The position numbers were made by a program, and so were the translations under genes. From Perkinsus olseni (lineage: Eukaryota; Perkinsozoa; Perkinsida; Perkinsidae), in the NCBI GenBank assembly GCA_013115135.1, contig JABANP010000187.1, forward strand, positions 1 through 64,000: a stretch of 64,000 bases of DNA. The letters are read 5' to 3'. Within the stretch, counting starts at the first letter, position 1; each line of letters starts with the position of its first letter. The notes beneath the pieces were generated by a model that made no database searches, was not told the origin of the DNA, and was given only the letters and a program-made list of their open reading frames with translations. Shown here piece by piece: positions 31,375-41,031 of the stretch.

Positions 31375-33427
31375 TAAGTCGTTGGGTGTAGAAACATCTA
31401 GGAGGTCACTACAAGTATCATAAGTCATATCTTACTGTGTTTTTTGTCCTCCCGTAGTTGAAATCTTCGTTCCGAAAATATGATCTCCAGGCTGTCAGCG
31501 AGGGTCGATGATCGCTTCATCAGGACCGGGTCGGGAGCCAGCGTCGAAGAATTTCTTTGATGCGCGCTTTGTGTGCTCCGGTTCCAGGCTGGAAACTGAA
31601 AGTTCCTTTTCACTGAAAAGAGCAGACGAAGCACACCTTGTCTCCGGCAGACCAGCATTTTCGACATAATTCCTTCAAGGAAGACTGCTGATCTGTCCTC
31701 TCCGGATCGTCCGACGAACAATTGAGATGATAGCCTGATCGCCACTGTTCGATCGCTCGGAGCCGCGCTCGAAAGACCAAGGCATCGCCGATCCCTCAGG
31801 ATGAATCTTGAGAGGTATAACTCGATTGACCCTGTCACAGGGTCCCTGTGGAGAATAGCTCGATAGGGAGAAGCACAAGCAATGTTTGCCAAGCATGAGC
31901 GCATGAGGCGGGAACGCCTTCGTGCGGACAAAATTGGTGATGGTCAGACCTGCCAAGGCCGTGAACGACGGTCTTGAACGTTTAAATAAATCGACCGATA
32001 GATAGGTCGATTGAAGGGTCGACTATGATGCTATTAAGAGGCCCTGCGTGGCACACTCATCGCGCCCCAGTGATCAATCTGAGCAGGTGCTGAGGTGAGC
32101 CACCTGCATGTGGCTGATGGGCCGTAAGCCAGTGTTGCAAGGTCCTCGCAGCCAGGGCGTGTCGGCCTGGCCCAGGGTCCCTGGGCGACTATACTCGCTC
32201 AAGGGGTACAGCGAACGCAATGGGGCCAGTCGCTCAGAAGCTTTGTCGCTGAAAAGGAAGAGCAAATGCGGAAGGATTGCCTTGGTCACTGCCGCAGATT
32301 CATTAGTACCATGGGCGCTATCATGCTCAAAATCCACTTCGACAGCATAGTCATGCGCAGTTGCCCAGCAACAACTGACTGCAGCGCGTATGATCAGCTC
32401 TTTCACCGAATCATGACAGCCTGGTCTCAGGAGGGTGAAGTTCTCTATCTTGCACGTGGGATGGGTGATGAGCAGCCTCTGTAAGGCATTCAGTGCACTT
32501 CACAACTGCACCGTTGACCCACGAGATAATGACCAACGACTTTGGTCGTCTACAAGATGTTTCAGAGTACTTACAGAGTCATGTCATCACCAAAGCAAGA
32601 ATTCCTGCTATCTTTTATGTTACCAAAACGACATATGGTGGGAGATCAGAAAATGCGTGGGTTCCACAACTGGTCGTCCACAGTTGCGAGCGTGGTACTG
32701 CGAGCCGAAGAAGAACTCATGCGCAATGCTATTGCGAGATTCCCCGAAGGAACTATGCAGAAAAGAAAGTTTGACCGAAGCGAGTTCACCTGTGAGACCT
32801 TCGAGAGTGTCTGCATGACCGGGCGATAAGGCCGTTATCGGGAAGCAAGCTATCGATGAGTGTGCGCGATTCAACATGGTATGTTTCATGCCTATTAGAT
32901 CACTTAGTCTGTGTTATCTGTTGGTAGTGGGGTGCAAAGAAATACTCCGGAAATTCCCGAAAACGACGATGAGAACAAACTTGAAGGAATTTGAGCTCTA
33001 AGCCGATTAAAGCTCGGATTTTTTCAAGTTCTTTTCGATTAGACTAATGGCTTTTTTCGGTTGGATTGTTCAACCGATCTAACGGCGAGTCACTCTCCCG
33101 ATTGATGAAGTGGCAGAGCTCGTGGCCGCAAAGTTTCGCTCTCGTCTCTCATCTTCGGATTACAGTTTATAGTCTGTAAATTAATACTAATTGTAAATTA
33201 GTGGAAAGTCTCTGTAAATTGCCAAGATTTGTCTGTCAGGTTCGGACACCGACGTTTGCGGAGACGTCAAAGGCAACTTTGTCGTCGAGCAGAGTTGAAG
33301 GTTCAGTACTTCAATCTTTATAACAGTTCGGGCGTCCTCTCCCCTCTAAAGAGTCAATAGGTGACTAGTCCGGTCTTTGTGATAGACCATCTTATGTAGT
33401 TGTCTTCTTTTATCAAACTCATCAATA

Positions 33428-34245
33428 ATGGTTATACACTACATCGAAGGTCTGTACCAAGGCATGTCCGTGAAGGCGGATGAAATAAAGGAGAGGCTCG
33501 CCACTAATTGCTCCTTCTGTCGAGGGGTAGGCAGTTGGGGGCAAGTCTGTGACGGGAGAGCGAAACGCTGCTACAAATTAGATCACATCGTGTTTAACGT
33601 TATGTTCGTCTTTGATTATCCCGTAAGCCCAGTTTCAGACACTCAATCGGAATAAATGAAACCATGTGAAGGGAAGGGTCTAGATCGTACAAAAGTCGGG
33701 TATTGTCAAGTATTGCTCACGCCAAAAAATGCGTTCAGTAGAATCATGAAGGCGTAGAAACGTCGTTGTGTGTCACTGGTAGTCCGAGGCTTCAGTGGCG
33801 CCATGCGTTCAGGATGTGCTGTCCTTCCTCCGACCATCGTCGTCGTCGTCATCCGAGCCGAGCAGTGGCATCTCCAGCAAAGTCCAGGGGTGGTACAAGG
33901 ATACTGCCGGTGGTATGCGGCACTCCCCTGTTACCTTCACCAAGGAGGAAGCTGCTGCCGTCAATGACAATGGAGGGGATTGCTACACATGCAGGATGGT
34001 GAGCCTCTGCTGGACTTATTTTGGGGGAGCTCTTCCGTTTCTGTTCTCTCGTCAGAGTTGGTCGTGGTCCTTAGGTTGGGTTCGTCACCTTCACAGCAGC
34101 ATCAGCCTATTGTTTAGCAGAGGCCAAGAGGAGTGCAGGCGCTGGACGTAAGTTCCAGTCCTCGCCATCCCCTCATCCGGTCGAAGTTCCGCTGGTCGGG
34201 GCGAAAATGAGAAGCATAGTGGCGCCGCGAGATATTCAGAATTGA
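33428..34245 (+). CDS. Small CxxC protein with a likely membrane segment
   Basis: Three exons join in phase: 33428-33526, 33783-33998 and 34075-34245 (about 161 residues). The N-terminus (VIHYIEGLYQGMSVK, CSFC) is followed by a serine run, then NDNGGDCYTCRM, and after the intron VGFVTFTAASAYCLAEAKR, a short hydrophobic stretch, and a basic/polar tail. A cysteine pair right before a hydrophobic helix is reminiscent of the DUF4536/DMAC1 complex I assembly family, but that is only a resemblance. The exon 1 to exon 2 link is the least certain step. Confidence 0.55.
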
Positions 34246-34760
34246 TTTCGTCTACTGCGAGAGTAGGGTACCGGACTATAGCTGGAGTCTGTTTACCGGA
34301 GCAGATTTGGTTGAGTATTTGCAACGGCATCCGAGGTTGACGCGGGGATCTTGCAAGTATCCCTATTACGATAAAATCAAATTAAAATTGATTATCAAAA
34401 ATTAGTTGCATTAAAAATTTTGTCACCGCCGGGATTCGAACCCGGGATCGACTCGGGTCCTCCATAGCTGTAAATAGAACCTCCTACCACAAGCACTTTT
34501 CCCTTCCTCCGCAGGTCGGGTATTTCGGGGTCTCAGCGGTCTCTTCGCCGCCCTCGCCCTCGTTCGGGGCTTCACACCAGCACGCCCGATTGATGTCTCA
34601 ACACTCAATGTAGTGGATAAAGCAGTACCAACTCCTGTCGTCTCGCCACTGGCGGGAGGGGGGCGGTCCGAGTAAACTAATTCTCTGCAGCTCAGGATTG
34701 GTGTGACTGGCGTTGGCCGGGAGATGGTCGCTTTTGGAGGGCCCTGTTCCTTCTTTCAGT
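34246..34760. other. Intergenic with a solitary T-arm-like motif
   Basis: At 34422-34450 the minus strand reads a tRNA T-arm (CCGGG-TTCGAAT-CCCGG followed by CGGTGAC). No matching 5' acceptor strand lies upstream, so this is not an intact tRNA gene. Confidence 0.6.
34746..34760 (+). promoter_or_regulatory. Pyrimidine-AG acceptor directly before ATG
   Basis: CCTTCTTTCAG ends one base before the ATG at 34761, as expected for a spliced-leader acceptor or 5'UTR intron end. It decides the start of the downstream gene. Confidence 0.5.
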
Positions 34761-36515
34761 ATGATTGGTAAATGCAACCGCGATCTGTCAACGACTCTGA
34801 TGCGTCTCCTTCACACTACCGCAGGGCGGGTGGGCAGTCGGAGTTTACTACTCGAAATCGGCGGCTGTCGAGATCCTGAGACGCTAGGGAATGTAATTCA
34901 TCGGAAATGTGCGGATTTCGAGCACGTCCACTGGATCACCGCACTGCGAAGATTCGCCCAATTGAATCCTGACCATCTCTCCTCGGACACTCGGCTCACT
35001 CTCAAGGTATGCCTCTCCCTGCCGGTCCGGAATTTGGATTTTCGAGCGGTTTCGGACCTAGTCTGGGCGTTGGGGACGCTGGGCTCATCCCGCGCCGCCG
35101 CGCAGCCGTTTGTCGACCATTCGGTTCGCCTTGTGCGCCTCTCGCCTGCCTCACCGGATCTGCAGAGGGTCGCGGCTCTCCTGGTGGGGATCGCCCGAGG
35201 GAAGTTCGAGCGGGGCTGTTTGATGCTGGCCCTAGAGGATCGTCTCTGTTGCGATGGATCTTGGAAGGGGCGGGATGTGAGCCTCTGTCTGTGGGCGTTG
35301 GGGAGATTCTCGTACGAAGGCAAGTTGGTGGATGTACTAGCAGATTGGGTGATGCAAGCGGGGCCCTCGGGAATGAGCGAGCAAGATTGGAGCGTTGCCC
35401 TTTTCAACTTGGGCCGGCTTGGTCGGTTTGATCTTGCGCTGGTGCCGAGGGCGAGCGGCCTCATGAACGACTCTCGGAATATAGCGACACTATTGTGGTC
35501 GGCTGGTCAGGCGGAAGGAGGTGCTCGAATTTTGTGGCGCGCGGTCAAGGATCACTATGATGTTCTGTCGGACCGCCTGTTACCGGCGGACATCCCTCAG
35601 GTTATGTGGGCCCTCACGAGAATCGACAATTCCAAAGCACTGGGGACTTTGGCGCTCCGACTTGCCGAGAAATTAAAGAATAGTAATTGGGTACCGATGA
35701 ACCGTCTAGAGATCAATAACGTCGCCTATGGTCTGCACTGGACGGGCGTGATGGACTTGCCCTTGTACCAGTGGCTGCACGCGTTGATGTCAGCGCATTT
35801 AGTCAAACTACCAACTCGGAAGGCAAGCTCAGGGGTGATGCGGAAGATTCCTGAGGAGGTAGTAGACGGGACGACGGAGCCATTGGTGGTGTACAGCGGA
35901 CTGGGTGGGGTGAGTATTGTGTATAAGCCTAATGCGTGGACGACTGAGATGACGCAGAGCTTCTTGGGGGAATCTTTGGTACTTGCGCACAGGATAGATT
36001 TTGGAACCTCGGGGCCGCTGATGGGGACGACGTCGGGAGCGGAAGAAGCGGTATTGGCGTTGCAGCAGCAGGCCGGTTTGGTGGTTAAGAAATACTGGTG
36101 TTTGGTGGAGGGAATTCTGATGGAAAAAGAGGGAAAAATCGAAGCGAGGATTGAGAATTTGGAGACTTGGTGTGTCGTATCTGAGGATGGCAAGCCGGCT
36201 GTGACGAAGTATACTGTGAGGAGAGAGTTCAAATCCGTGGGGGTGTCTTTGGTAGAATGCCGCCTGCTGAGTGGGCGAAAGCATCAGATCAGGGTTCATA
36301 TGGCCTCGTTGGGCCATCCGCTTGTAGGAGATCCATGGTATAATTCGGAGACTAAACTTGACCTGAGCGCCGGGAGAATCTTCTTGCACTGTCATAAGCT
36401 GGAGTGGTTCGACCTTTATTTGGCGGAGGAGCGGTATGGGGTGGAGGTGCCGTTGCCGAGGGATCTGAGGGATGTCATGAGTCGAGTTGAAAGGCTGGAA
36501 AATTCCGTCGGATGA
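34761..36515 (+). CDS. Helical-repeat/RluA-type pseudouridine synthase fusion
   Basis: A 584-residue intronless protein. The N-terminus (MIGKCNRDLSTTLMRLLHTTAGRVGSR) is basic and hydroxylated like an organelle transit peptide. Residues about 60-350 are a series of helical pairs of the OPR/FASTK-like kind (DLVWALGTLGSS, LCLWALGRFSYEG, VALFNLGRLGRFD, TLLWSAGQAEGG, QVMWALTRID). The C-terminal third is an RluA-family synthase with the catalytic-aspartate motif HRIDFGTSG near residues 410-418 (Asp about 413) and HQIRVHMASLGHPLVGDPWY. The likely job is site-specific pseudouridylation of mitochondrial or plastid RNA, with the repeats binding RNA; that pairing of roles is inference. Confidence 0.88.
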   Translation: MIGKCNRDLSTTLMRLLHTTAGRVGSRSLLLEIGGCRDPETLGNVIHRKCADFEHVHWITALRRFAQLNPDHLSSDTRLTLKVCLSLPVRNLDFRAVSDLVWALGTLGSSRAAAQPFVDHSVRLVRLSPASPDLQRVAALLVGIARGKFERGCLMLALEDRLCCDGSWKGRDVSLCLWALGRFSYEGKLVDVLADWVMQAGPSGMSEQDWSVALFNLGRLGRFDLALVPRASGLMNDSRNIATLLWSAGQAEGGARILWRAVKDHYDVLSDRLLPADIPQVMWALTRIDNSKALGTLALRLAEKLKNSNWVPMNRLEINNVAYGLHWTGVMDLPLYQWLHALMSAHLVKLPTRKASSGVMRKIPEEVVDGTTEPLVVYSGLGGVSIVYKPNAWTTEMTQSFLGESLVLAHRIDFGTSGPLMGTTSGAEEAVLALQQQAGLVVKKYWCLVEGILMEKEGKIEARIENLETWCVVSEDGKPAVTKYTVRREFKSVGVSLVECRLLSGRKHQIRVHMASLGHPLVGDPWYNSETKLDLSAGRIFLHCHKLEWFDLYLAEERYGVEVPLPRDLRDVMSRVERLENSVG

Positions 36516-36980
36516 TTTTCATGTTTCTGAAATTTTGATGTTTTTTGTTCTGTACTGCGTCTGTTGAAGTTCATGGGAGGTCCTTGTCTGTTCGGCCGGT
36601 TAAGGCTGTTGATAATCGTTCATGAAGTCTACTGTTTATTATCCCGTTTCCGCCCGAGAAAGGGCCCTCGGAAGAGTGGGGATCGCGCGCTCTCCTCACT
36701 ATGATGGAGACAAGGGTAACCCTGTTTGGTTGCCGCGGACGTCGGGGATGACGAGCGAAGCAAGTTGATTACCGGTGGAGGTCGCTCGGGCGTTGTACAG
36801 ATCAGTCGGGGGGTCTTTTCGAGTGCGTTGCATGTGAAAGGGCGGCCTGGTGTCTCAACTCTACGACCCCTCGTGATCTTCTTCATGTATAGGTCTCGAG
36901 TGTCCCTAGGATTCCGCGAAAAGTTGGTATGCTTCAGTTCATTTTCATTAAAGAGGCGTTAACTAAGTCGGTGCATCAAT
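36516..36980. other. Spacer between the RluA gene and YJU2
   Basis: No gene recognised; contains the promoter and 5'UTR of YJU2. Confidence 0.5.
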
Positions 36981-39903
36981 ATGACTGAGCGTAAGGTGAT
37001 GAACAAGTATTACCCGCCGGACTTCGACCCGTCGAAGCTCCTGCCGATGAGGATGGTCAAGAAGCCCAGGGTCGAGCAACGAGGTAATACAGTACTCCAA
37101 ATCAAATTGGACTATAGTCTTTGAAGTTGATTTCGCCTTCGTTACTCGGAGCTTGAACCTGATCTATCAACACCCTATTCGTTGCAGTAATGTTGATACA
37201 CCAAGAACTCTGACCATCGGCCGGAATTTCATGATAAAATTATAAAATTTTAGTAGAAAACCGAAAAAAATGGAATAAAATAATTGAAATTTGCCAAATA
37301 ATTTCGAAGATCAACTTAGTGGAATGCACTGAAGGGCGGGTTGTCGTATTCTGACACCTCTAGCTACGATTTTGAATCCACTGGTTGGCGCTTTGTCAGG
37401 TCCGAAATGTATGAACATCCGGATGATGCTTCCCTTTTCGATGTGCTGCAGTCACTGTGGGGAGTACCTGTACATTGCTACCAAGTTCAATAGCAGGTAA
37501 TAAAAAGGTCGCCGGATCGATCCCCGGCACTGTCATTTTTCAGATGTCAAAAACTGCCGGAGAAGAGTTCTTTAGGGCTGAATGTGTATCGCTTCTACGG
37601 CAAATGCAAACATTGTCTAGGTAAGGCATACTCGTATCGCGCATGGATCAACCTAGGATTCCTTTCGCTTTCTCAGGCGAGTTCTCATTTCGTACGGATC
37701 CTGAGCACTCTGACTACGTACTTGAGACAGGGGGAACGAGAACGTAGGTTTCTCCTATTTTTCCATATCACCCTGGCCACTGCCTCTCCGCTGTCGTGCA
37801 TGGTGAACGCTAATTGGCAAGAAGGGGTGTAGAGCCTCTGTCGAAGGGAGTTAACAGTGCACATAAATACGATGAAGCGTATGATGAAAAAGCGAAATGA
37901 AAAAACCAAAATGAACGAAAAACAAAATAAAGGAAAAACGAAATGAAAGAAAAACAAAATGGAAGAAAAACAAAATAAAGGAAAAACAAAATAAAGGAAA
38001 AACAAAATAAAGAAAAAACAAAATGAAGGAAAAACAAAATGAAAGAAAAACAAAATGAAAAAGCGAAACGCAAAAGCGTATAATTTGAGGACGAAATGAT
38101 AGAGTCTACACATAAAGGCGGTCGGCGTAGAACGAGCAGTACTTGGCGTCTTCGAACTTCTTGCGAGGGCTGCAGCTGGAAAGAACTTTGCTGAGGGCCA
38201 CCGGGAGGATGGGGATGAGTGAACATCATCTGGTCATCAGGTACGAGGGCTTTAAGGATGCTGATTTCGCAGAGGCAGAGGTCTCTCATCGCAAGACAGG
38301 AGAGGAGAATGGTAGGTGTTAGTACTTTGGTGATGCTGGGATAAAGCTAGAGGTGTCAGAATCCGAGACCAAGGCCATGGAGAATAGGATCTATGATACC
38401 GCGGAGGAGATGCGACGCTTGGACGAGTTGGACGAGCTCAAGGCAGTTAATCGCAGGTGATAGAATACGTAGGGGACAGCGAGATGCTCCTTGGGAACAC
38501 TAATTGCTTGTTCGTAGCGGATATGCGGGCTAAGCAGCTTCGGAAAGCACGGACGCTGAGGGTATGTCGAGCTTGACTAGTGTTCCAGGCAAGCTTCTGC
38601 TGGAGTCTTTGTAGAGGGTTGACATAGAGATCGAAGCGTATCCCCTTATGACACTTATCAAATACACCTATTGCTGAGTATCTTGACTTTGTGTTGGTCT
38701 TCATCCCACCATCTGATGGAGAGCCAACAGTGCTAGAGTACCGGCTGGAAATGTATACCCTTGCCAGGCAAGCCCAACGCGACCAGCTCATCTCGTCAGC
38801 TTTGGACAAGTTGTTCGACGGAGACGTCTCGGGCGGTAGCAGCTCGTCGTCCGCCGTTAAAGGGGAGAAGAAGGAGGAAGGCGCTGCTGGTGTGAAGCAG
38901 GAAGGGGAGGGTGACCACGAACAGGGCGCCGATGACAAAGGTGATAACAGGGACCAACTGGTGGAGTATAAGACTGCTTTCAATCATCGATAATCGATCG
39001 ATGATCGATCGATCATGACCAAGTCATCGAATATAGAAATCACCTTCTTGAGATGGTTCTTATACGATCCTGTTGCTGACGAGTATGGCTATAGAGAAAT
39101 CTGTGAATAACTTCGGTGGCAGCATTGTTCTCGGACGCTGTTCGTAGTTGAGCTGGTGTCCCGGGTATGGGTCCCTCTCTTAGACTCAAGTATTCAATCA
39201 AAGTGATACCTATGTCGACCCAACAACGCTAGAGGTCCGTTGAATGCGGGCGATTTTGGTACTGAGGTCGCCCGAGCGTTAGAGTAGATAGAACAACTTC
39301 CCACCTTACGAGGATTTATTGGGAAAGTTGTGGTATGCTGAGTTGAGAAAATTCTCAATCTTCTTAGCCACTCCTCTCCTGAGAAGCGTTCCATCGTCGA
39401 TAGCCGCCACTTAGATACGGCCGTGGCCGAAGCCGTCTTCAAGGGCGATTTGGAATGGGAGCGCATCGAGGTGATCTCCGATGACGAAGAAGGAGAAGAA
39501 AGGGGATCTGCTGAGGGGAATAAGACAAAGTCAACCTCATCAGTCAAGGATGTAGGATGCGTCGCTCCGCCGTTTTCATGTCAATTTTTCGCCTAGTCGT
39601 CCTCTTCTCCCCCGCCGCCTCCTGTCCACATTGCCGATGAGGTCGAGGCGGCAGCGGCTAAGCGGAAGGCGGCGATGCCCCATATGGTACTCAAAGCCAA
39701 GAAGAAGGCGAAGGCCACTCCAGCTGCTGAGGGTAAGCCTGAGGTCCCGGGTTCGATCCCCGGCACCGACTATCCAGAAGAGGTCCGAATCGTCTTGCTC
39801 CTGCTCAGCTCCCCCTCCTCCTGTGAGTCTCGGCACGGCATTGGGAGGGTATGGATCGTCGTCGTCTTCCAGTGATGATAGTGGCTCTAACGGTGGTGAT
39901 TGA
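36981..39903 (+). CDS. YJU2: Pre-mRNA splicing factor YJU2/CWC16
   Basis: Step-I spliceosome factor (CCDC94 family). N-terminus MTERKVMNKYYPPDFDPSK is the family signature, then the zinc site CCSHCGEYLYIATKFN and FYGKCKHC, FRTDPEHSDYVLETGGTR, the helix ETKAMENRIYDTAEEMRRLDE, and a serine-rich tail ending LGGYGSSSSSSDDSGSNGGD, like the human end. Exons: 36981-37083, 37400-37496, 37544-37620, 37677-37743, 38241-38311, 38351-38456, 38480-38561, about 38724-38990 (exact ends uncertain), about 39368-39551, 39597-39731/2, 39778-39903. Introns of 47 and 45-46 nt (37497-37543 and about 39733-39777) contain a tRNA T-arm-like hairpin. One inferred intron, 38457-38479, is only 23 nt. The phase at the last intron fits only if 46 rather than 45 nt are removed. 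Confidence 0.88.
37873..38070. repeat. A-rich imperfect minisatellite in a YJU2 intron
   Basis: About a dozen variants of a GGAAAAACAAAATGAA unit inside the 497-nt intron 37744-38240. It creates long phenylalanine-rich false frames on the minus strand. Confidence 0.9.
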
Positions 39904-39960
39904 TTATACACATCAGCCCGATGGGCGTCACTTAAACGTTTCATTTTATACACCACTCAG
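39713..39960. repeat. Segmental duplication, copy 1 (YJU2 3' end)
   Basis: The end of exon 10, the T-arm intron, the last exon and about 60 nt of 3' flank of YJU2. This stretch recurs nearly unchanged at 42003-42255, and its flank is traceable again at about 47560-47720. Confidence 0.93.
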
Positions 39961-40836
39961 TCTCGGAGTTGCTCAATAATCGTCCACCCTGGTCCCTGTT
40001 ACACTTGGGTCACCTGATTGCTCTCACACGAGCGGCTTCTAGTGAATGCGCTCACATACACTCTCGCGATCGATCCAGCGGGGGCCTGAAACGTGGTGGC
40101 GTTCCGAGGACTAGAACATGCCAGGCCTGTGGTCCTACTATAGCCTGCTGCGACAAACGATGTCTCGGGCCACAGCTGATTGCTCTCACGTAAGCACCTC
40201 CTGGTGGATACGCTCCCAGACCCTCCGACGATTTCAGCGGTGGGATGATGGTACGTTGCGGCGTAACGAGGGCCAGAACTTGACAGTGAACTCCATCCGG
40301 TATGTAGATTCGAGTTTGTGATATTCTTGAGTAATTCTCTGAGATGTGCAATTGCCCATCCTCGCTAGACGACGTTAATTTGATGTGTTATGAATCAGAA
40401 TCAGTATCGGCCCTCTTACGGACTCGGAGCGTGGAGTCGAGAAGGAAATAAGAACCCATGACTGTGGTCCTGCTGTGGCCTTGTACGAAAAGCTGGCTCT
40501 CTCCGGCTCGGACTGTCGCACCGGTTGGGTACTTACTCTGCTGGGAGTGAGCCAGCGAAGGTCATGCCTCGAATCGGAGGCCTCTCGAAAAGGGTTGTGA
40601 ATATCGTCGAAGTTAGGAAAAAGAGGTCAACCGTTAGAAATGCTAGGGGGGAGACCATCATTAACCATCCTCAACGCAAAAGCGTGATACTACTACGACC
40701 AATACGAAATTTGACTAAAAATGGCTAATCCGATCGGTGAATACTTCCAAATAGGTGATCGGGTGGTGAGACAGCAAGTTGAAAATCCTCCGTAGGGTCC
40801 ATACGAAGTTGCGTAGAGCCTGGCCTTGGGCTTTGT
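39904..40836. other. Spacer of the first secreted-protein repeat unit
   Basis: No gene. Much of it aligns with 42240-42830, and parts align with 44330-44660 and 48295-48410, so it belongs to the duplicated block that carries each secreted-protein gene. Confidence 0.55.
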
Positions 40837-41031
40837 CTACTCTGGGGGCAGGCAGGTGCAGCCCAACACCGCGTCGTACTGGCAGAAGTCGCCCGGGACG
40901 AAGCATTTGCCGCAGGAGTTCGTACAGTCAGGGTTATTCCCCAGAGCTCGCAGTTGGGCACTGCACTGCGGGGGGTCGGACAGCAGGACGAAGCTGAGAA
41001 TGGCGAACAGAGAGAGGGTGGGCTTCACCAT
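40837..41031 (-). CDS. Secreted six-cysteine protein, member a
   Basis: A 64-residue protein with signal peptide MVKPTLSLFAILSFVLLSDPP ending near QCSA, then QLRALG and a mature part with six cysteines spaced C-x3-C-x2-C-x6-C-x7-C-x-C. The ATG at 41031 is preceded by the family leader ATTATCATTAAT. No known family recognised; the spacing would allow three disulfides. Of the five minus-strand members this one is the most diverged. Likely exported; function unknown. Confidence 0.82.
   Translation of the reverse strand: MVKPTLSLFAILSFVLLSDPPQCSAQLRALGNNPDCTNSCGKCFVPGDFCQYDAVLGCTCLPPE

Larger units (their letters stand above)
28119..33427. other. 5.3 kb without a recognised gene
   Basis: No family recognised. 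Holds perfect inverted repeats (28934-28994, 30743-30810 and several short odd palindromes), a tRNA T-arm-like word on the minus strand near 28246-28262, and a broken copy of the first exon of the 33428 gene at 31275-31374. A plus-strand frame at about 32557-32829 (RAEEELMRNAIARFPEGTMQ) looks protein-like, but I cannot assign it or find its neighbours. Confidence 0.5.

Noticed and set aside
31425..31931. 168-residue minus-strand open frame
   Set aside because: Begins at TTG, composition is arginine/serine noise, no motif, and no exon signals around it.
32557..32829. Plus-strand frame with a hydantoinase-B-like phrase (IARFPEGT)
   Set aside because: Only one short phrase is suggestive; no catalytic or flanking motifs and no joined exons were found.
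34422..34510. Possible tRNA gene on the minus strand
   Set aside because: The T-arm is good, but no D-arm and no 5' acceptor strand complementary to CGGTGAC can be found at a tRNA distance, even allowing an intron.
37685..38289. Phenylalanine-rich minus-strand frames that look like membrane proteins
   Set aside because: Produced by the A-rich minisatellite in a YJU2 intron.
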